From positions 62,001 to 126,000 of the forward strand of contig NZ_AZQN01000007.1 in assembly GCF_000566685.1 (NCBI RefSeq): DNA of 64,000 nucleotides, given 5' to 3'. Under the pieces are notes generated by a model, which was not told the origin of the DNA, did no database searches, and saw nothing but the letters and a program-made list of their open reading frames with translations. Below are positions 35,940-46,060 of this stretch, piece by piece (the first letter of the stretch is position 1; every line of letters starts with the position of its first letter). The DNA is from Dyadobacter tibetensis Y620-1 (GTDB taxonomy: Bacteria > Bacteroidota > Bacteroidia > Cytophagales > Spirosomataceae). A program made the translations under genes and the position numbers.

Positions 35940-36803
35940 TTATTTTTTATAAGTATTATGATGATAATTTTCCATCATCTGTTTTGGAGAAAGGTGACAC
36001 CGACCACTAGCCTTATGATAATCCGAGTAAATATCGTAGGCACCGCTCCTTATTCCTTCATAAATACCTGCAACTACTTCACCTAGAAAATCACCTAGCT
36101 CGGCCTTCCGGTCCTCCTGATAGGACTCTACAGACATTGTCTGGTAGGTAAGCTCTGTACCAAACACTTCGTTGATCAATCCCGCCAGCTCAAACTGGGA
36201 AATAGCCTCCCCTACCAGATTGTAAGTTTGCCCGTGATGCTCATCACGGAGTAACATCTGGGCATAGGCGAATCCTAATTCTGCTCTGCTGGTATAAGCA
36301 CACTTCCCTTTTGCGGCAGAGTTCCGAATCACCCCTTCCTGAATATAATGATTCAAATAATCTAAATCGGGTTCTATGTAGATACCGTTCCTACCAATTG
36401 CCCATTCCAATCCAGAAGAGCGAATATCTTCCTCGGTTCGCCGATTGCTACGCACCACAGGACTGAATGCATTACCCTCTTCATCCCCGATTATACTGGT
36501 GTATACCAACTTGCTGACTCCATTACTACGAGCGGCTTCAATCACATTACGATGCTGCTGGATACGTTTTTCGGGCGCATCCATTCCAGACACAAGCAAA
36601 AGCTTATCCACATCCTTTAATGCATGTTCAAAATCGGCTGGATTATTATAATCCCCTTTCCTGACTTCTACCCCCAACCCCATTGCTTTTTCTGGAGTTC
36701 GCGCAATGGCAACAACATGCTCTGTACCTATTTCTTCTATCAACGCCTTGACAATGGCAGCACCTAAGTGCCCACTGGCAGATGTTACAGCTATCTTCAT
36801 CAT
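35940..36803 (-). CDS. NmrA-like NAD(P)-binding oxidoreductase (quinone oxidoreductase type)
   Basis: 287 aa Rossmann protein of the atypical SDR group. Dinucleotide-binding TSASGHLGAAIVKALIEE near the N-terminus, VRKGDYNNPADFEHALKDVDKLLLVSG, then KLVYTSIIGDEEGNAFSPVVRSNRRTEEDIRSSGLEWAIGRNGIYIEP, closely like NAD(P)H:quinone oxidoreductase QorB. It is paired with the siderophore-interacting protein gene downstream, and an AraC regulator lies upstream on the same strand. Confidence 0.88.
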   Translation of the reverse strand: MMKIAVTSASGHLGAAIVKALIEEIGTEHVVAIARTPEKAMGLGVEVRKGDYNNPADFEHALKDVDKLLLVSGMDAPEKRIQQHRNVIEAARSNGVSKLVYTSIIGDEEGNAFSPVVRSNRRTEEDIRSSGLEWAIGRNGIYIEPDLDYLNHYIQEGVIRNSAAKGKCAYTSRAELGFAYAQMLLRDEHHGQTYNLVGEAISQFELAGLINEVFGTELTYQTMSVESYQEDRKAELGDFLGEVVAGIYEGIRSGAYDIYSDYHKASGRCHLSPKQMMENYHHNTYKK

Positions 36804-36973
36804 AACAATTTATATTTAGGTTAAAAGAAACGAAGTACATACGATATATACTGGATTCAGCGCGTGATAGGCTGACTTCAATCGTCTCATTTTCGTGATA
36901 CAAATTTCATATGATCGCTTCGCATATAAAAGGTAGATACTTCCTTGCGAATGGTAAATATGAAACCAGAAGC

Positions 36974-37843
36974 TTACAACAACGTTTTGTATTCCTTAGG
37001 GGTAACACCCATATTTTTTTTAAAGAACTTGGTAAAATTCGTTACCTCGTCGAAGCCACATTTAAAAGCGATCTCCTTAAGACTGAGTGTACTGCACACG
37101 ATGTATCGCTTTATTTCAAGAATAATATACTGATCAATAAAATACTTGGCGGTATTGAGTGTAATCTCCCGGATAATACTATTGAGATGTTTGGCGGATA
37201 TATTGAGTCGATCAGCATAATCTTTTACATTCCGGGAATTCCTATCCTCGCTCTCCAGCATCTCTTTAAACGCAAAAAAGATAGATTGGTGTTTATGGTT
37301 AAACGAAACATCAGGAGCATGTTGTTGGTTAGACAATCGCTCCAGTCTTAACAGAAACAATTCCATCATTTTGGCAATTATCTCCTTTTGTGCATAAGAA
37401 TTTTGGATTTCTAGCTCCGCCCTAATCTGAGGCAAAAAATCCCTGATATAGGATTCTGCATGTATAAGCGGGGCTGAAATATGATAGTTATAAAACCGCG
37501 AAACAAAATCGATAGATGAGCCGGAAAAATACTTCAGAATAAACTCCTCGGTAAACACTACCAGATATCCCTGGTAAAGGAAATCCTCCTGAAATGCATG
37601 CACTTGTCCTTTCGCTATTTTCAAAACGTCCCCACTCTTAATAGGATAGTTCTGAAGATCGACCTGATGTACACCAGCCCCATCTGTTACTATCAAAAGG
37701 GCAAAAAATGAGATTCTATGTGGTAGCCGGGGATTATGTGTCGGGCTTTTATCAATTCTTGCAAATAGTTCAGTGAGAGGGAGGAATTCAATATCCGTAG
37801 CGCCTGCAGTACTCTTGAAGAATATTTTTGGAATCTTTTTCAA
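36974..37843 (-). CDS. AraC family transcriptional regulator
   Basis: 289 aa. An N-terminal cupin-like sensing domain (ISFFALLIVTDGAGVHQVDLQNYPIKSGDVLKIAKGQVHAFQ) and a C-terminal double helix-turn-helix: VKDYADRLNISAKHLNSIIREITLNTAKYFIDQYIILEIKRYIVCSTLSLKEIAFKCGFDEVTNFTKFFKKNMGVTPKEYK. Start codon is TTG, since no ATG lies between it and an in-frame stop 18 nt upstream. It is on the same strand as and just before the NmrA/SIP pair, a likely target. Confidence 0.9.
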   Translation of the reverse strand: MKKIPKIFFKSTAGATDIEFLPLTELFARIDKSPTHNPRLPHRISFFALLIVTDGAGVHQVDLQNYPIKSGDVLKIAKGQVHAFQEDFLYQGYLVVFTEEFILKYFSGSSIDFVSRFYNYHISAPLIHAESYIRDFLPQIRAELEIQNSYAQKEIIAKMMELFLLRLERLSNQQHAPDVSFNHKHQSIFFAFKEMLESEDRNSRNVKDYADRLNISAKHLNSIIREITLNTAKYFIDQYIILEIKRYIVCSTLSLKEIAFKCGFDEVTNFTKFFKKNMGVTPKEYKTLL

Positions 37844-38017
37844 ATTACTGTTATAGGTTTACCAGACAGACATGTTCTCTTATATCATTGCATTCAGAGT
37901 TCGTAGTTCAGTATCAAACAGGTAAGACAGATAATAATCACTAGTTGAAATCATGCCAATCGGATATACTGTATCAGACTTGTTATTGATAATATGGATA
38001 ACAGTTATTGTATTGTA

Positions 38018-38881
38018 CTATGCTTTAGATTTAAAGATTTTTTTAAATATTCCGACCATTAATACACCAAAGAGACCCGCGAGTAAACCCATGGCAACCT
38101 CCTTGACGGTGGATGGAAGCTGGGGAAAAAGGTGATGCAAGTATTCTATATTATGAACAAAAATACCGCCAGAAACGAGTATTAAAGCGATGGTTCCCAC
38201 AATGCCTAGAAACTTAATGATAACAGGTAGTGCTTTCACCAATAACTTTCCCAGAGCGGTCAAAAAGCCCTTATTTTCGGAATGCTTGATCAACTTATAA
38301 CCAGCATCATCCATTCTGACAATCAGGGCTACAATTCCATAGACACCTATGGTAGCCAGGAGTGCAACTACAGCTACAGTAGCGACCTGTATCTGCAAAG
38401 GCTGTTCGAGAACTGTTCCCAATGCAATGATGACTATTTCAACAGAGAGGATAAAATCGGTAGTAATGGCAGATTTGACTTTGGCTTTTTCCATTTCACC
38501 ACTATCCATTACAATCTCTTCGATAACCTCTTGACCTTTTTTGGAACGGTGGAACAGGAACTCAATAATTTTCTCTACCCCTTCATAGGCAAGGTAAAAT
38601 CCCCCCAGGATGAGAATGAATTTTATGGCCACCGGAAAGAAGGCATTTAACGCCAGGGCCACCGGAACAATAATCAATTTATTGAGTAAAGATCCTTTAG
38701 TAATCGCCCATAGCACAGGCACCTCTCTGGAGGCCAAAAATCCTGTTGCTTTTTCCGCATTTACCGCTAAGTCGTCGCCAAGAATCCCGGCGGTCTTTTG
38801 CGTAGCAATCTTACTCGCTACAGCTACATCGTCCATAAGGGCGGCAATATCATCTAAAACTGCAAAAAAACCTGATGCCAT
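38018..38881 (-). CDS. DUF808 family membrane protein (YedI-like)
   Basis: 287 aa. Matches the family through ASGFFAVLDDIAALMDDVAVASKIATQKTAGILGDDLAVNAEKATGF, a block also rich in charged residues, then hydrophobic segments (LNKLIIVPVALALNAFFPVAIKFILILGG, AYEGVEKIIEFLF) and the C-terminal LHHLFPQLPSTVKEVAMGLLAGLFGVLMVGIFKKIF. About six membrane spans. Physiological role unknown. Confidence 0.88.
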   Translation of the reverse strand: MASGFFAVLDDIAALMDDVAVASKIATQKTAGILGDDLAVNAEKATGFLASREVPVLWAITKGSLLNKLIIVPVALALNAFFPVAIKFILILGGFYLAYEGVEKIIEFLFHRSKKGQEVIEEIVMDSGEMEKAKVKSAITTDFILSVEIVIIALGTVLEQPLQIQVATVAVVALLATIGVYGIVALIVRMDDAGYKLIKHSENKGFLTALGKLLVKALPVIIKFLGIVGTIALILVSGGIFVHNIEYLHHLFPQLPSTVKEVAMGLLAGLFGVLMVGIFKKIFKSKA

Positions 38882-39187
38882 AATTCTATTAAGTCGTACG
38901 GGCGTAAAAGTATGAAAAAGTGATTACTTAACTAATATCGGTCCATTTTTTCCTTAAAAGCTTCGAATAAAAAGCATCAGGACCCAATTCTATAGAAGAT
39001 ACTGCTAACCGCCATTTTAGAAATGATGGAAAACGATCCTTAGTTCTAATAACACTGCTCCTTCCATTCAAATATCATACCTACAGGGTTTTTGCGTTCA
39101 TAGAGTAGTACAGGGGGATGATTTTTAAAAAAAGAATTGTCTCAATGACTGGATTGCAAACGAAGAACTTAAGAAATTGCTAAACTT
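38882..39187. other. Intergenic region of about 306 bp
   Basis: No intact gene and no strong promoter seen. It may hold the decayed 5' part of the DinB-like fragment that follows, but no clear coding match was found. Confidence 0.4.
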
Positions 39188-39475
39188 ATGTTTGTCAATA
39201 ATGAATTCCCAAATGAATTGATTGAAGGCCCCCCTTCTAATAATTACACTCCTCAACCTGATAGCAAAGAAGTAGTTTTAAGTTCGTTGGCCAACATAAA
39301 AGAGAGAATTATAAATTCTGAAACGCAAATTTCAAACAGTCGGTATAACGGCAAAACAAAGCATCCAGGTCTAAATTATTTTAATGCATCTGAATGGTTA
39401 CCATTTATAGATATGCATTTCCGTCATCATTTACGACAAAGGGATAGAATAAAGACCAGCATAAAACTAAGCTGA
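39188..39475 (+). pseudogene. DinB-like C-terminal fragment
   Basis: 95 aa. The end, HPGLNYFNASEWLPFIDMHFRHHLRQRDRIK, matches the last helix of DinB_2 proteins, with the metal-site histidines in MHFRHH. Full-length relatives have about 150-180 residues; the N-terminal half with the first metal-binding histidine is missing, and in-frame stops lie upstream. Either a truncated remnant or a small stand-alone protein; the former is likelier. Confidence 0.5.
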
Positions 39476-39524
39476 GATAAGTAAATTCTAGAACATGCCT
39501 ATTTTTGAAACGAACTCAAATGAA

Positions 39525-39565
39525 GGAGCCAGTATGAGTTAAAAAATGTAACTCATACTGACTCC
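39525..39565. terminator. Inverted repeat between the DinB fragment and SusD gene
   Basis: Arms 39525-39540 (GGAGCCAGTATGAGTT) and 39550-39565 pair in 15 of 16 positions with a 9-nt loop, 25 nt beyond the SusD stop. No long T run follows on either strand. Confidence 0.6.
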
Positions 39566-39589
39566 AATACAGATGATTATAATACGTTT

Positions 39590-41098
39590 TTAGTACATTT
39601 CAGGTGGAAATTTCCCCTGTCTTGGATGGTGAAATGGCAATCCCGGCTTGGCATCCCACCAAATTCGGCTCATATAAGTATCCCCTTTGGAAAGGGCGCT
39701 GGCGGCCTTTTTAATATTGCTTTCGTTTTTAGTATATTCATCCAAAGGATAGGTCAATCTACGCGGTATTTCACCGCCGGTACTTCCCTTATCGCTACCT
39801 GTCCAAATTTTAGGGTAGCCCGTTCGCCTAAACTCTGCATATCCTTCATAAATCTGATAATAATTGGCTAAAAACTTTTGAAGAATTATTTGCTCCAGTT
39901 TTTGCTCATCTGTCCCTGCCAATTTAGTTTGTTCGGAGCTTAAATAACTTTTTTTCTCAGCCTCATTTACTTGATACTGCAGCAGTGAACTCGCAATTCC
40001 ATTGGTAAACATTGTCTGTGCATTTTCAGTAGAGAATTTAAATAATGCGGCCTCTGCCCTAAGTAAAAATACTTCTGCAGCATTCATGACCATGATAGGA
40101 TAGACGGCCTCCCTAAAAAATTGCCCCTGGCTTGCACTATTTTCAGATCCATACCCTTTTTCATCGGGCAAAGCAGCGATCGGCCTACCACGATATCCTG
40201 ATATTGAATCTGGAGCGGGCTGGATAAAAATTCTTATCCGAGGGTCTTTCAACATTTTGAGCGTTTCGGTGACCGTAAAAGAAACGGATTGTGGATAATT
40301 ATTAATTGGGTCATTCCATTGCGGATTTCTGTTTCTGGTATCAGAGCCATTAAGGGTTTTAAGAAATACGTTGAATGAATTGTCATCGATTAACGGGGCA
40401 TTGATTACTTCCTGAATATGTTGCTTAGCCAAATTTTCATCTGCATAGCGAATACGCATAGCTAACCTTAATCGCAAAGAATTTGCGAATCGTCTCCATT
40501 TCACTACATTTCCTTGCATAAGTATATCGGCAGCCCCAAAAGAAGGCAGCTGAGGATCTTCATTCAATGCAGCACTAGCCTCCTTCAGCTCCTTTAGCAT
40601 ATCCGTATATATAGCCTTTTGCGTGTCATATTTCGGCTGATTAATGACCTGGTCCACTTTTTGGGCTGCTTCAAAATAAGGAACGTCTCCATATAAATCC
40701 GTCAATTGCGAATAAAGCCAGACTTTAAGGATTCTTGCCATAGAAGTCTGGTTAATCAACCGGGGATCCTTGGCGGTAAGTCTAATTATTTCAGAGGTAT
40801 TGATAATATAGTTGCGATAGAAGGCATTATAAGGATCATTCCAGTTGGCACTTTGAAATATTGATCCCGATGCGCCATTTGAATAATAACCCGAATATTC
40901 GGCTATAATGCTTAAATTATAGGTACTATACACCGAATATTTCAGAACAGAAGTTAACAGCATGGAAGGCTTTATAATATCTTCTGTAACTAAGGTTGGA
41001 TCCGTATTGATTTCATCAAAATCAGATGTACACGATCCGATGCATACGGCCAGGAACGCAAACAGTTTTATACGTACTTTTCTTGAATATATTTTCAT
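39590..41098 (-). CDS. SusD/RagB family outer-membrane lipoprotein
   Basis: 502 aa with a lipoprotein signal (AVCIGSCTSDFDEINTDP, Cys about 23; DFDEINTDPT is the typical SusD_2-like start). Helical TPR-type regions follow, with ARILKVWLYSQLTDLYGDVPYFEAA (about 121-145) and VKWRRFANSLRLRLAMRIRY. The C-terminal QIYEGYAEFRRTGYP and PRRLTYPLDEYTKNESN are standard. It captures glycans at the cell surface with the SusC-type receptor encoded 23 nt upstream. The substrate cannot be told from sequence. Confidence 0.93.
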   Translation of the reverse strand: MKIYSRKVRIKLFAFLAVCIGSCTSDFDEINTDPTLVTEDIIKPSMLLTSVLKYSVYSTYNLSIIAEYSGYYSNGASGSIFQSANWNDPYNAFYRNYIINTSEIIRLTAKDPRLINQTSMARILKVWLYSQLTDLYGDVPYFEAAQKVDQVINQPKYDTQKAIYTDMLKELKEASAALNEDPQLPSFGAADILMQGNVVKWRRFANSLRLRLAMRIRYADENLAKQHIQEVINAPLIDDNSFNVFLKTLNGSDTRNRNPQWNDPINNYPQSVSFTVTETLKMLKDPRIRIFIQPAPDSISGYRGRPIAALPDEKGYGSENSASQGQFFREAVYPIMVMNAAEVFLLRAEAALFKFSTENAQTMFTNGIASSLLQYQVNEAEKKSYLSSEQTKLAGTDEQKLEQIILQKFLANYYQIYEGYAEFRRTGYPKIWTGSDKGSTGGEIPRRLTYPLDEYTKNESNIKKAASALSKGDTYMSRIWWDAKPGLPFHHPRQGKFPPEMY

Positions 41099-41121
41099 GA
41101 TATGTATTTTTGAATTTTGAT

Positions 41122-44100
41122 TTAAAAGGAAAGGGAAAGATTAAAGCCCAAACTTCTAGTCGTTGGCATCGAAACGGTTTCATATCCCTGAGCCGCCGTA
41201 GCCGTACTGAAGGCAGTTTCGGGACTTATGCCCATAAGTTTAAACTCTGGATCACGATAGAAATAGAATAAATTTCTACCCACCAGCGAAACCCTAACTG
41301 TCTTAAAAAACTTACTTTCTTTCAACAAAGATTTTAGATTATAACCGATCGTAAATTCTCTAAAGGCGATATAGTCGGCATCAATTACCTGTGTTTCTCC
41401 TATATTGCTCCATGGACCTGCTTCGGCATAATAACTTTCGGCCGGTATCACTATATCACTTTTAACGTACTCCCCATTACCCGTCTTAATTACCCCATCG
41501 GCAATTAAATTTTCCCTATTTTCCGTAAACTTCCCAGTTCCTTTGGCCATTTGGTTTAATTTGGAATAGGACAGGATTTGACCTCCCTTCCGAACATCTA
41601 TCAAGGCACTTACAGAAATAGCCTTATAGGTTATTGTATTGGTAAGTCCGGCCAGGTAGTCGGGCTGAATACGTCCTAATACTTCCAGATCCACACCACG
41701 CTGCCACTTACCCTCTGCAGTGAGGAGTTTATCTCCATTTTCATTTCTCAAAAATTTATAACCTACTATATTTCCGAAGGCCTCTCCTGTACGAGCCTGA
41801 ATACTTGCCCCATAGCCTGGATCCATTAATGTTAAGGTGGTAATATTCGGAGCCAGAGATACTACCTTCGACTTATTTTTCGAGAGATTTAGAGAAACAC
41901 TCCAGTCCAGATTCTTGGTTTTGACTGGAATTGTATTGAATAGAAGCTCAAATCCGCTATTTCTGATTTCGCCAGCGTTGATTAACCGGGTATCATAGCC
42001 TGTAGCAGCGGATATTTGCAAGGGTAAAATTTGATTGATGGTTGAAGAATTATAATAGGTAAGATCGACGGCTACCCTATCGTTCAAAAACCTTAATTCT
42101 GCACCAAATTCATAGGAGCGTTTCAGCTCATTTTTCAAATCAGTAAGCGGTATATTGCTACGTATATTAGCAAAGGGCTGGCCATTAAAGGTAGTACTGC
42201 TAGTGACGGTATATCCGGCCTTGGTCTGATACGGACTGGCATCGTTACCGGCTTCTGCATAGGAAGCTCGTAATTTTCCATAGCTAAGCACACGCTTATC
42301 CCATTTGGCTATATCCGAAAAGACGAAGCTGGAGGCAACAGAAGGATAAAAGAAGGATTGATTTTGGTTTCCCAGCGTTGAAGACCAGTCATTTCTTCCG
42401 GTAACATCTAGGAAAAGAAAGTTCTCATAGGCAAGTTGGCCGGTGAAGTATACAGAATTCATGCGTTTACGTACTGTATACTCACGTGGGGTAACATTCT
42501 GTGTATTTCCTATATAGTATAGACCAGGCACATTCAAATTGGTTCCGACATTACCTACTACTCGCTGATCACGACTCAAATGATTGGCCCCCAATGAAAT
42601 GGATCCACTTAGCTTCTTACTTAGTTTGCCAAAGGCATTAAGTAATAAATCGCTATTTCCCTCTTTTACTAGGAATTGATTGTTGGTTACCCTGCCATTT
42701 TCCCCCGTGGTATATTGATTAATTTGTTCGTAACGTATGTCTGTATAAAAGTCGGTACCTGTTCTGGCCTGTAATGAGAGCCAGTTAGTAAATTTATATT
42801 TGGCAGAAATAAATCCTATTACCCGATCTCTGGTGTCAAAACCAGTCAGTTCATTAACGGTCCAGTAGGGATTCAACGAACCATTGACACGGGTCATGGT
42901 ACCATCCGCCTTCTTATGATCTTTTAAGGTATTCAGATCCATAAACCTTGGCAGCAAATTCAATGCTGTCATTGGGTTCTGGGAATAAGAGTTAATCTGC
43001 GGACGGTTGGTGGCCTTTTGTCTTACATAATTGATCTTACTATCGATGGACAGGCTAGGTGAAACATCCGCAGATAACCTTAGATTAACCGTTTGTCTTT
43101 CGAATTTTGTGTTTGGAATAATGCCTTTATTATGCAAATCGGACAAAGAAACCCTGTAGGTAACGGTCCCTGCGCCACCGGAAACGCCTATGGTATTGGT
43201 TTTTGTTACACCCGTCTGAAAAAAGCTTTTGATATTATCAGAAGCCTGTCCCGTATAGGGCACCGGGCCTAGTTCCAACCATCGATCTATAACGATGGGT
43301 CTGCCATCCATTTTTCCACCCCAGCTATCGCCTAACCAACTGGGCCAGCTCGAATATGCAACTCCGTCTATGGTTTTAGTGCCCAGGGAACCATGGGTGC
43401 CTCCGTATCCTCCTCCCCAAACATTCTGCTGCGTCGGAATGACATTGGGTTTTTCGATGGTAAGGTTTGAATTAATATCTACACCTATACCTCTGCCACG
43501 TGTTCCCTTCTTCGTCGTGATTAGTATAACGCCATTCGACCCTCTGGCTCCATAAATAGAAGCCGCAGCAGGACCCTTGAGTACGGTTACGTTTTCTATG
43601 TCATCGGGGTTAATATTATTTATTCCGTCTCCATAGTCTCGTCCACTGGCTACAGTGGCGGCATCCAACGTTTGATTATCAATCGGAACACCGTCGACCA
43701 CGTACAAGGGCTGTCCATTACCTGCTAAGGAGCTATTTCCTCGGATCATAACATAACTAGATCCACCTACTCCCCCACTCGATGGATTCACGTGGAGACC
43801 TGCCACCTTTCCTTTCAGGGAATTCGCAACATTGGATTCTCTGGCTTCGGTAAGCTTAGCACCGTCAACTACTTGAACAGAATAACCCAGTGCTTTCTTC
43901 TGCCTCTCAACACCAAAGGCAGTGACAACCACTTCGGACAATTGGTTTTCGTCTGGAACCAGCTGTACATTAATCACTGATCTGTTGGCGATCGAAACTT
44001 CCTGAGCCGAAAATCCGGTAAATGAAAACACCAGTGTTCCTGAATTCGTAGGAGCATCGATGGAGTAATTACCTTTTGCATCCGAAATAACCCCGACAGT

Positions 44101-44259
44101 TCCTCCTTTAATCAATATAGTCGTTCCTGGTAGGGCCTGATTTTCAGAATCTGTAACGGTTCCAGTTATCGTTCGTTTTTGCGAAAATACATCACTAATG
44201 CAGAGTACAAATACAATACACATGATGAGTGATCTAGGGAGTAGATTGCTTCTTTTCAT
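41122..44259 (-). CDS. SusC/RagA family TonB-linked outer-membrane receptor
   Basis: 1045 aa, normal length. Signal peptide, then a carboxypeptidase-regulatory-like domain (ITGTVTDSENQALPGTTILIKGG, LVFSFTGFSAQEV), TonB plug (SEVVVTAFGVERQKKALGYSVQ, GNSSLAGNGQPLYVVDGVPIDN, YGARGSNGVILITTKKG) and a 22-strand barrel ending in an aromatic residue (LSLSF). It imports a glycan with the SusD partner downstream. No ECF sigma/anti-sigma pair adjoins. Confidence 0.95.
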   Translation of the reverse strand: MKRSNLLPRSLIMCIVFVLCISDVFSQKRTITGTVTDSENQALPGTTILIKGGTVGVISDAKGNYSIDAPTNSGTLVFSFTGFSAQEVSIANRSVINVQLVPDENQLSEVVVTAFGVERQKKALGYSVQVVDGAKLTEARESNVANSLKGKVAGLHVNPSSGGVGGSSYVMIRGNSSLAGNGQPLYVVDGVPIDNQTLDAATVASGRDYGDGINNINPDDIENVTVLKGPAAASIYGARGSNGVILITTKKGTRGRGIGVDINSNLTIEKPNVIPTQQNVWGGGYGGTHGSLGTKTIDGVAYSSWPSWLGDSWGGKMDGRPIVIDRWLELGPVPYTGQASDNIKSFFQTGVTKTNTIGVSGGAGTVTYRVSLSDLHNKGIIPNTKFERQTVNLRLSADVSPSLSIDSKINYVRQKATNRPQINSYSQNPMTALNLLPRFMDLNTLKDHKKADGTMTRVNGSLNPYWTVNELTGFDTRDRVIGFISAKYKFTNWLSLQARTGTDFYTDIRYEQINQYTTGENGRVTNNQFLVKEGNSDLLLNAFGKLSKKLSGSISLGANHLSRDQRVVGNVGTNLNVPGLYYIGNTQNVTPREYTVRKRMNSVYFTGQLAYENFLFLDVTGRNDWSSTLGNQNQSFFYPSVASSFVFSDIAKWDKRVLSYGKLRASYAEAGNDASPYQTKAGYTVTSSTTFNGQPFANIRSNIPLTDLKNELKRSYEFGAELRFLNDRVAVDLTYYNSSTINQILPLQISAATGYDTRLINAGEIRNSGFELLFNTIPVKTKNLDWSVSLNLSKNKSKVVSLAPNITTLTLMDPGYGASIQARTGEAFGNIVGYKFLRNENGDKLLTAEGKWQRGVDLEVLGRIQPDYLAGLTNTITYKAISVSALIDVRKGGQILSYSKLNQMAKGTGKFTENRENLIADGVIKTGNGEYVKSDIVIPAESYYAEAGPWSNIGETQVIDADYIAFREFTIGYNLKSLLKESKFFKTVRVSLVGRNLFYFYRDPEFKLMGISPETAFSTATAAQGYETVSMPTTRSLGFNLSLSF

Positions 44260-44757
44260 CGATTCAATTTTTAAAGGTATACGTTATGGATTAGAAAATA
44301 GTAGTAATATAAAAACAGACTAGCTTTAAATTGATTATCAGGAACTTACCACTAAAAAGACCAGATTTACATTTTCATGTTTATTGAATCCACCTTAGAA
44401 GCATATCCATTTGCCTCTGTCTGTTCTCATTTCATAAGTCACACAAATTACATAACTCTTTTGGGTATACGTTTTCCGTTACAGAACCATACGCACTCTT
44501 TGTCCTGTCTAAAAAAACGTTATTCAGGTCAACGAATGAATGATCGAGTACTAACATCCTGAGGAATGCATGATCTGCTCGCGTCTGTGATGTATATGTC
44601 AAATAGTTTTTCCAAATATAACAATAAGTTTTTATTTTCTTATTGTTACTCATATATTTATTTATATAACCTTATGAATATAACATTTTTTCTTTCGTAT
44701 TCTTATTATCAAGGCAAAAAGAACCTTCAATTCTGCAGATTTCATCACTCAATTCCA
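44260..44757. other. Intergenic region of about 500 bp upstream of SusC
   Basis: No gene. A perfect 9-bp inverted repeat, AACAATAAG (44620-44628) and CTTATTGTT (44639-44647), adjoins CAAATATA (44613-44620), which reads TATATTTG on the minus strand and could be a -7 element. If used, the SusC leader would be about 350 nt, so the assignment is uncertain. Confidence 0.45.
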
Positions 44758-45657
44758 CTATTTTGAGCAATTACATCCAATCCGACCGGTGGAAATCACG
44801 ATATTGTCCATATATCGCTCTTGGTCTTGTACTGATCCAGTATTCCAATAATTTTCAAAGAAAACCCCATTTATTTTCATATTTTCAGGATCCTTATTCC
44901 AATCACCATGCCAGTTCATACGACTGGTTCTTCCCTGTAATTGATCATCCACCCAAAATTCAAATACACCATCTTTCTCACCAGGGGTATTAAGCTTAAT
45001 ATGCCCCTCAATACAAAACCATTTCCCTGCAGTTTCATCACTGTATATATCGGTCACCCCCAGTTTCTTACCGAGATTCCATCTTAAATTGTCGAAATCA
45101 TTATATTTAGTACTAACTAATTCCCCGTCTTCATTTATACCGCTAGCTGGATCCATAACCAAGTAATTCCCATGGGACCATAAGTGTGCCATAGCTCCCT
45201 GAGCCCAGTTGCTGTTAGCCATCACAGTAGCGCGACTCAATTTATCACCACCTCCTCCTTTCCATCCTACCTGCCTCTTCAAATCAACACGCCAGTATAT
45301 TTCATCAAAGTCTTTCGTGGGTTCTGAAGAATTTTTACTGATATAATCACCCGGCGCTCTTCCGATTGACTTACGCAAGGCGCCCACATCCACGGCTCCC
45401 TTCTTAAACATAACTTTCATCCCTCTACTTCCACCACGCCCAACGTTGTCACTAAGCACAAACATACCCCCTGCATCATTATACTCAAAATACTTGTCTT
45501 TGAGCGGTATAGTATTTTCAAAATCATCGCAAAAGATGGTTCCTACCGGTGCCTCAGCACAAGTAAAGCAATTGTCCTGGGCTGATGTTCGATCCAAATC
45601 ACTTGCTGACTTACAAGCGAGAAATAAACTCACGAGGCTTATAAATAATCGTAACAT
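44758..45657 (-). CDS. Lipoprotein with a concanavalin-like (polysaccharide-lyase-like) domain
   Basis: 299 aa from the ATG at 45657 (a TTG at 45663 is the longer alternative). Lipobox LFLACKS puts the anchoring Cys near residue 15. The body reads like a jelly-roll lyase or lectin domain: GTIFCDDFENTI, SRGMKVMFKKGAVDVGALRKSIGR, DEIYWRVDLKRQVGW, WFCIEGHIKLNTPGEKDGVFEFWVDDQLQGR and YMDNIVISTGRIGC. This resembles PL14/heparin-lyase-like folds, but I cannot identify a family or catalytic residues. It lies upstream of the SusC/SusD pair on the same strand and may act on the same glycan. Confidence 0.6.
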   Translation of the reverse strand: MLRLFISLVSLFLACKSASDLDRTSAQDNCFTCAEAPVGTIFCDDFENTIPLKDKYFEYNDAGGMFVLSDNVGRGGSRGMKVMFKKGAVDVGALRKSIGRAPGDYISKNSSEPTKDFDEIYWRVDLKRQVGWKGGGGDKLSRATVMANSNWAQGAMAHLWSHGNYLVMDPASGINEDGELVSTKYNDFDNLRWNLGKKLGVTDIYSDETAGKWFCIEGHIKLNTPGEKDGVFEFWVDDQLQGRTSRMNWHGDWNKDPENMKINGVFFENYWNTGSVQDQERYMDNIVISTGRIGCNCSK

Positions 45658-46060
45658 GATCAATATTTAAATTAAAGTTTAAGTATCAATTTTAGATAAG
45701 CAGCACCGGTAGTGCAGACCTTTTAGTTAAAGGGTACTCGAATCAAAGAAGTATATGCCCAGTTAAAATTGTCTCTACAACCCTTACTTTACACTGCTAC
45801 AATAGACCTGACACAAAATACAGTCCCCGGCAATAATTAGCGAACAAATACAAAACCCATCCTTGAGTTCATATTCCTGGCTTCAGCTTTTAATTATTGC
45901 ACTTAGCTGTTAGATTGGTATAATAAAGCCCTACCATTTTGTTCTGTTTTAATTGCATATTTAAAGCCAAGGAACATTCGAATCAAAGCAAGTCCGATTA
46001 CCTGAAGTTAAGCTTCTCCCCACTCCCCGGCCGTACCAATTGTGATTAACAACCTACATT
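45658..46060. other. Intergenic region of about 400 bp
   Basis: No gene, hairpin or convincing promoter was recognised between the lyase-like lipoprotein and the EamA transporter gene. Confidence 0.5.
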
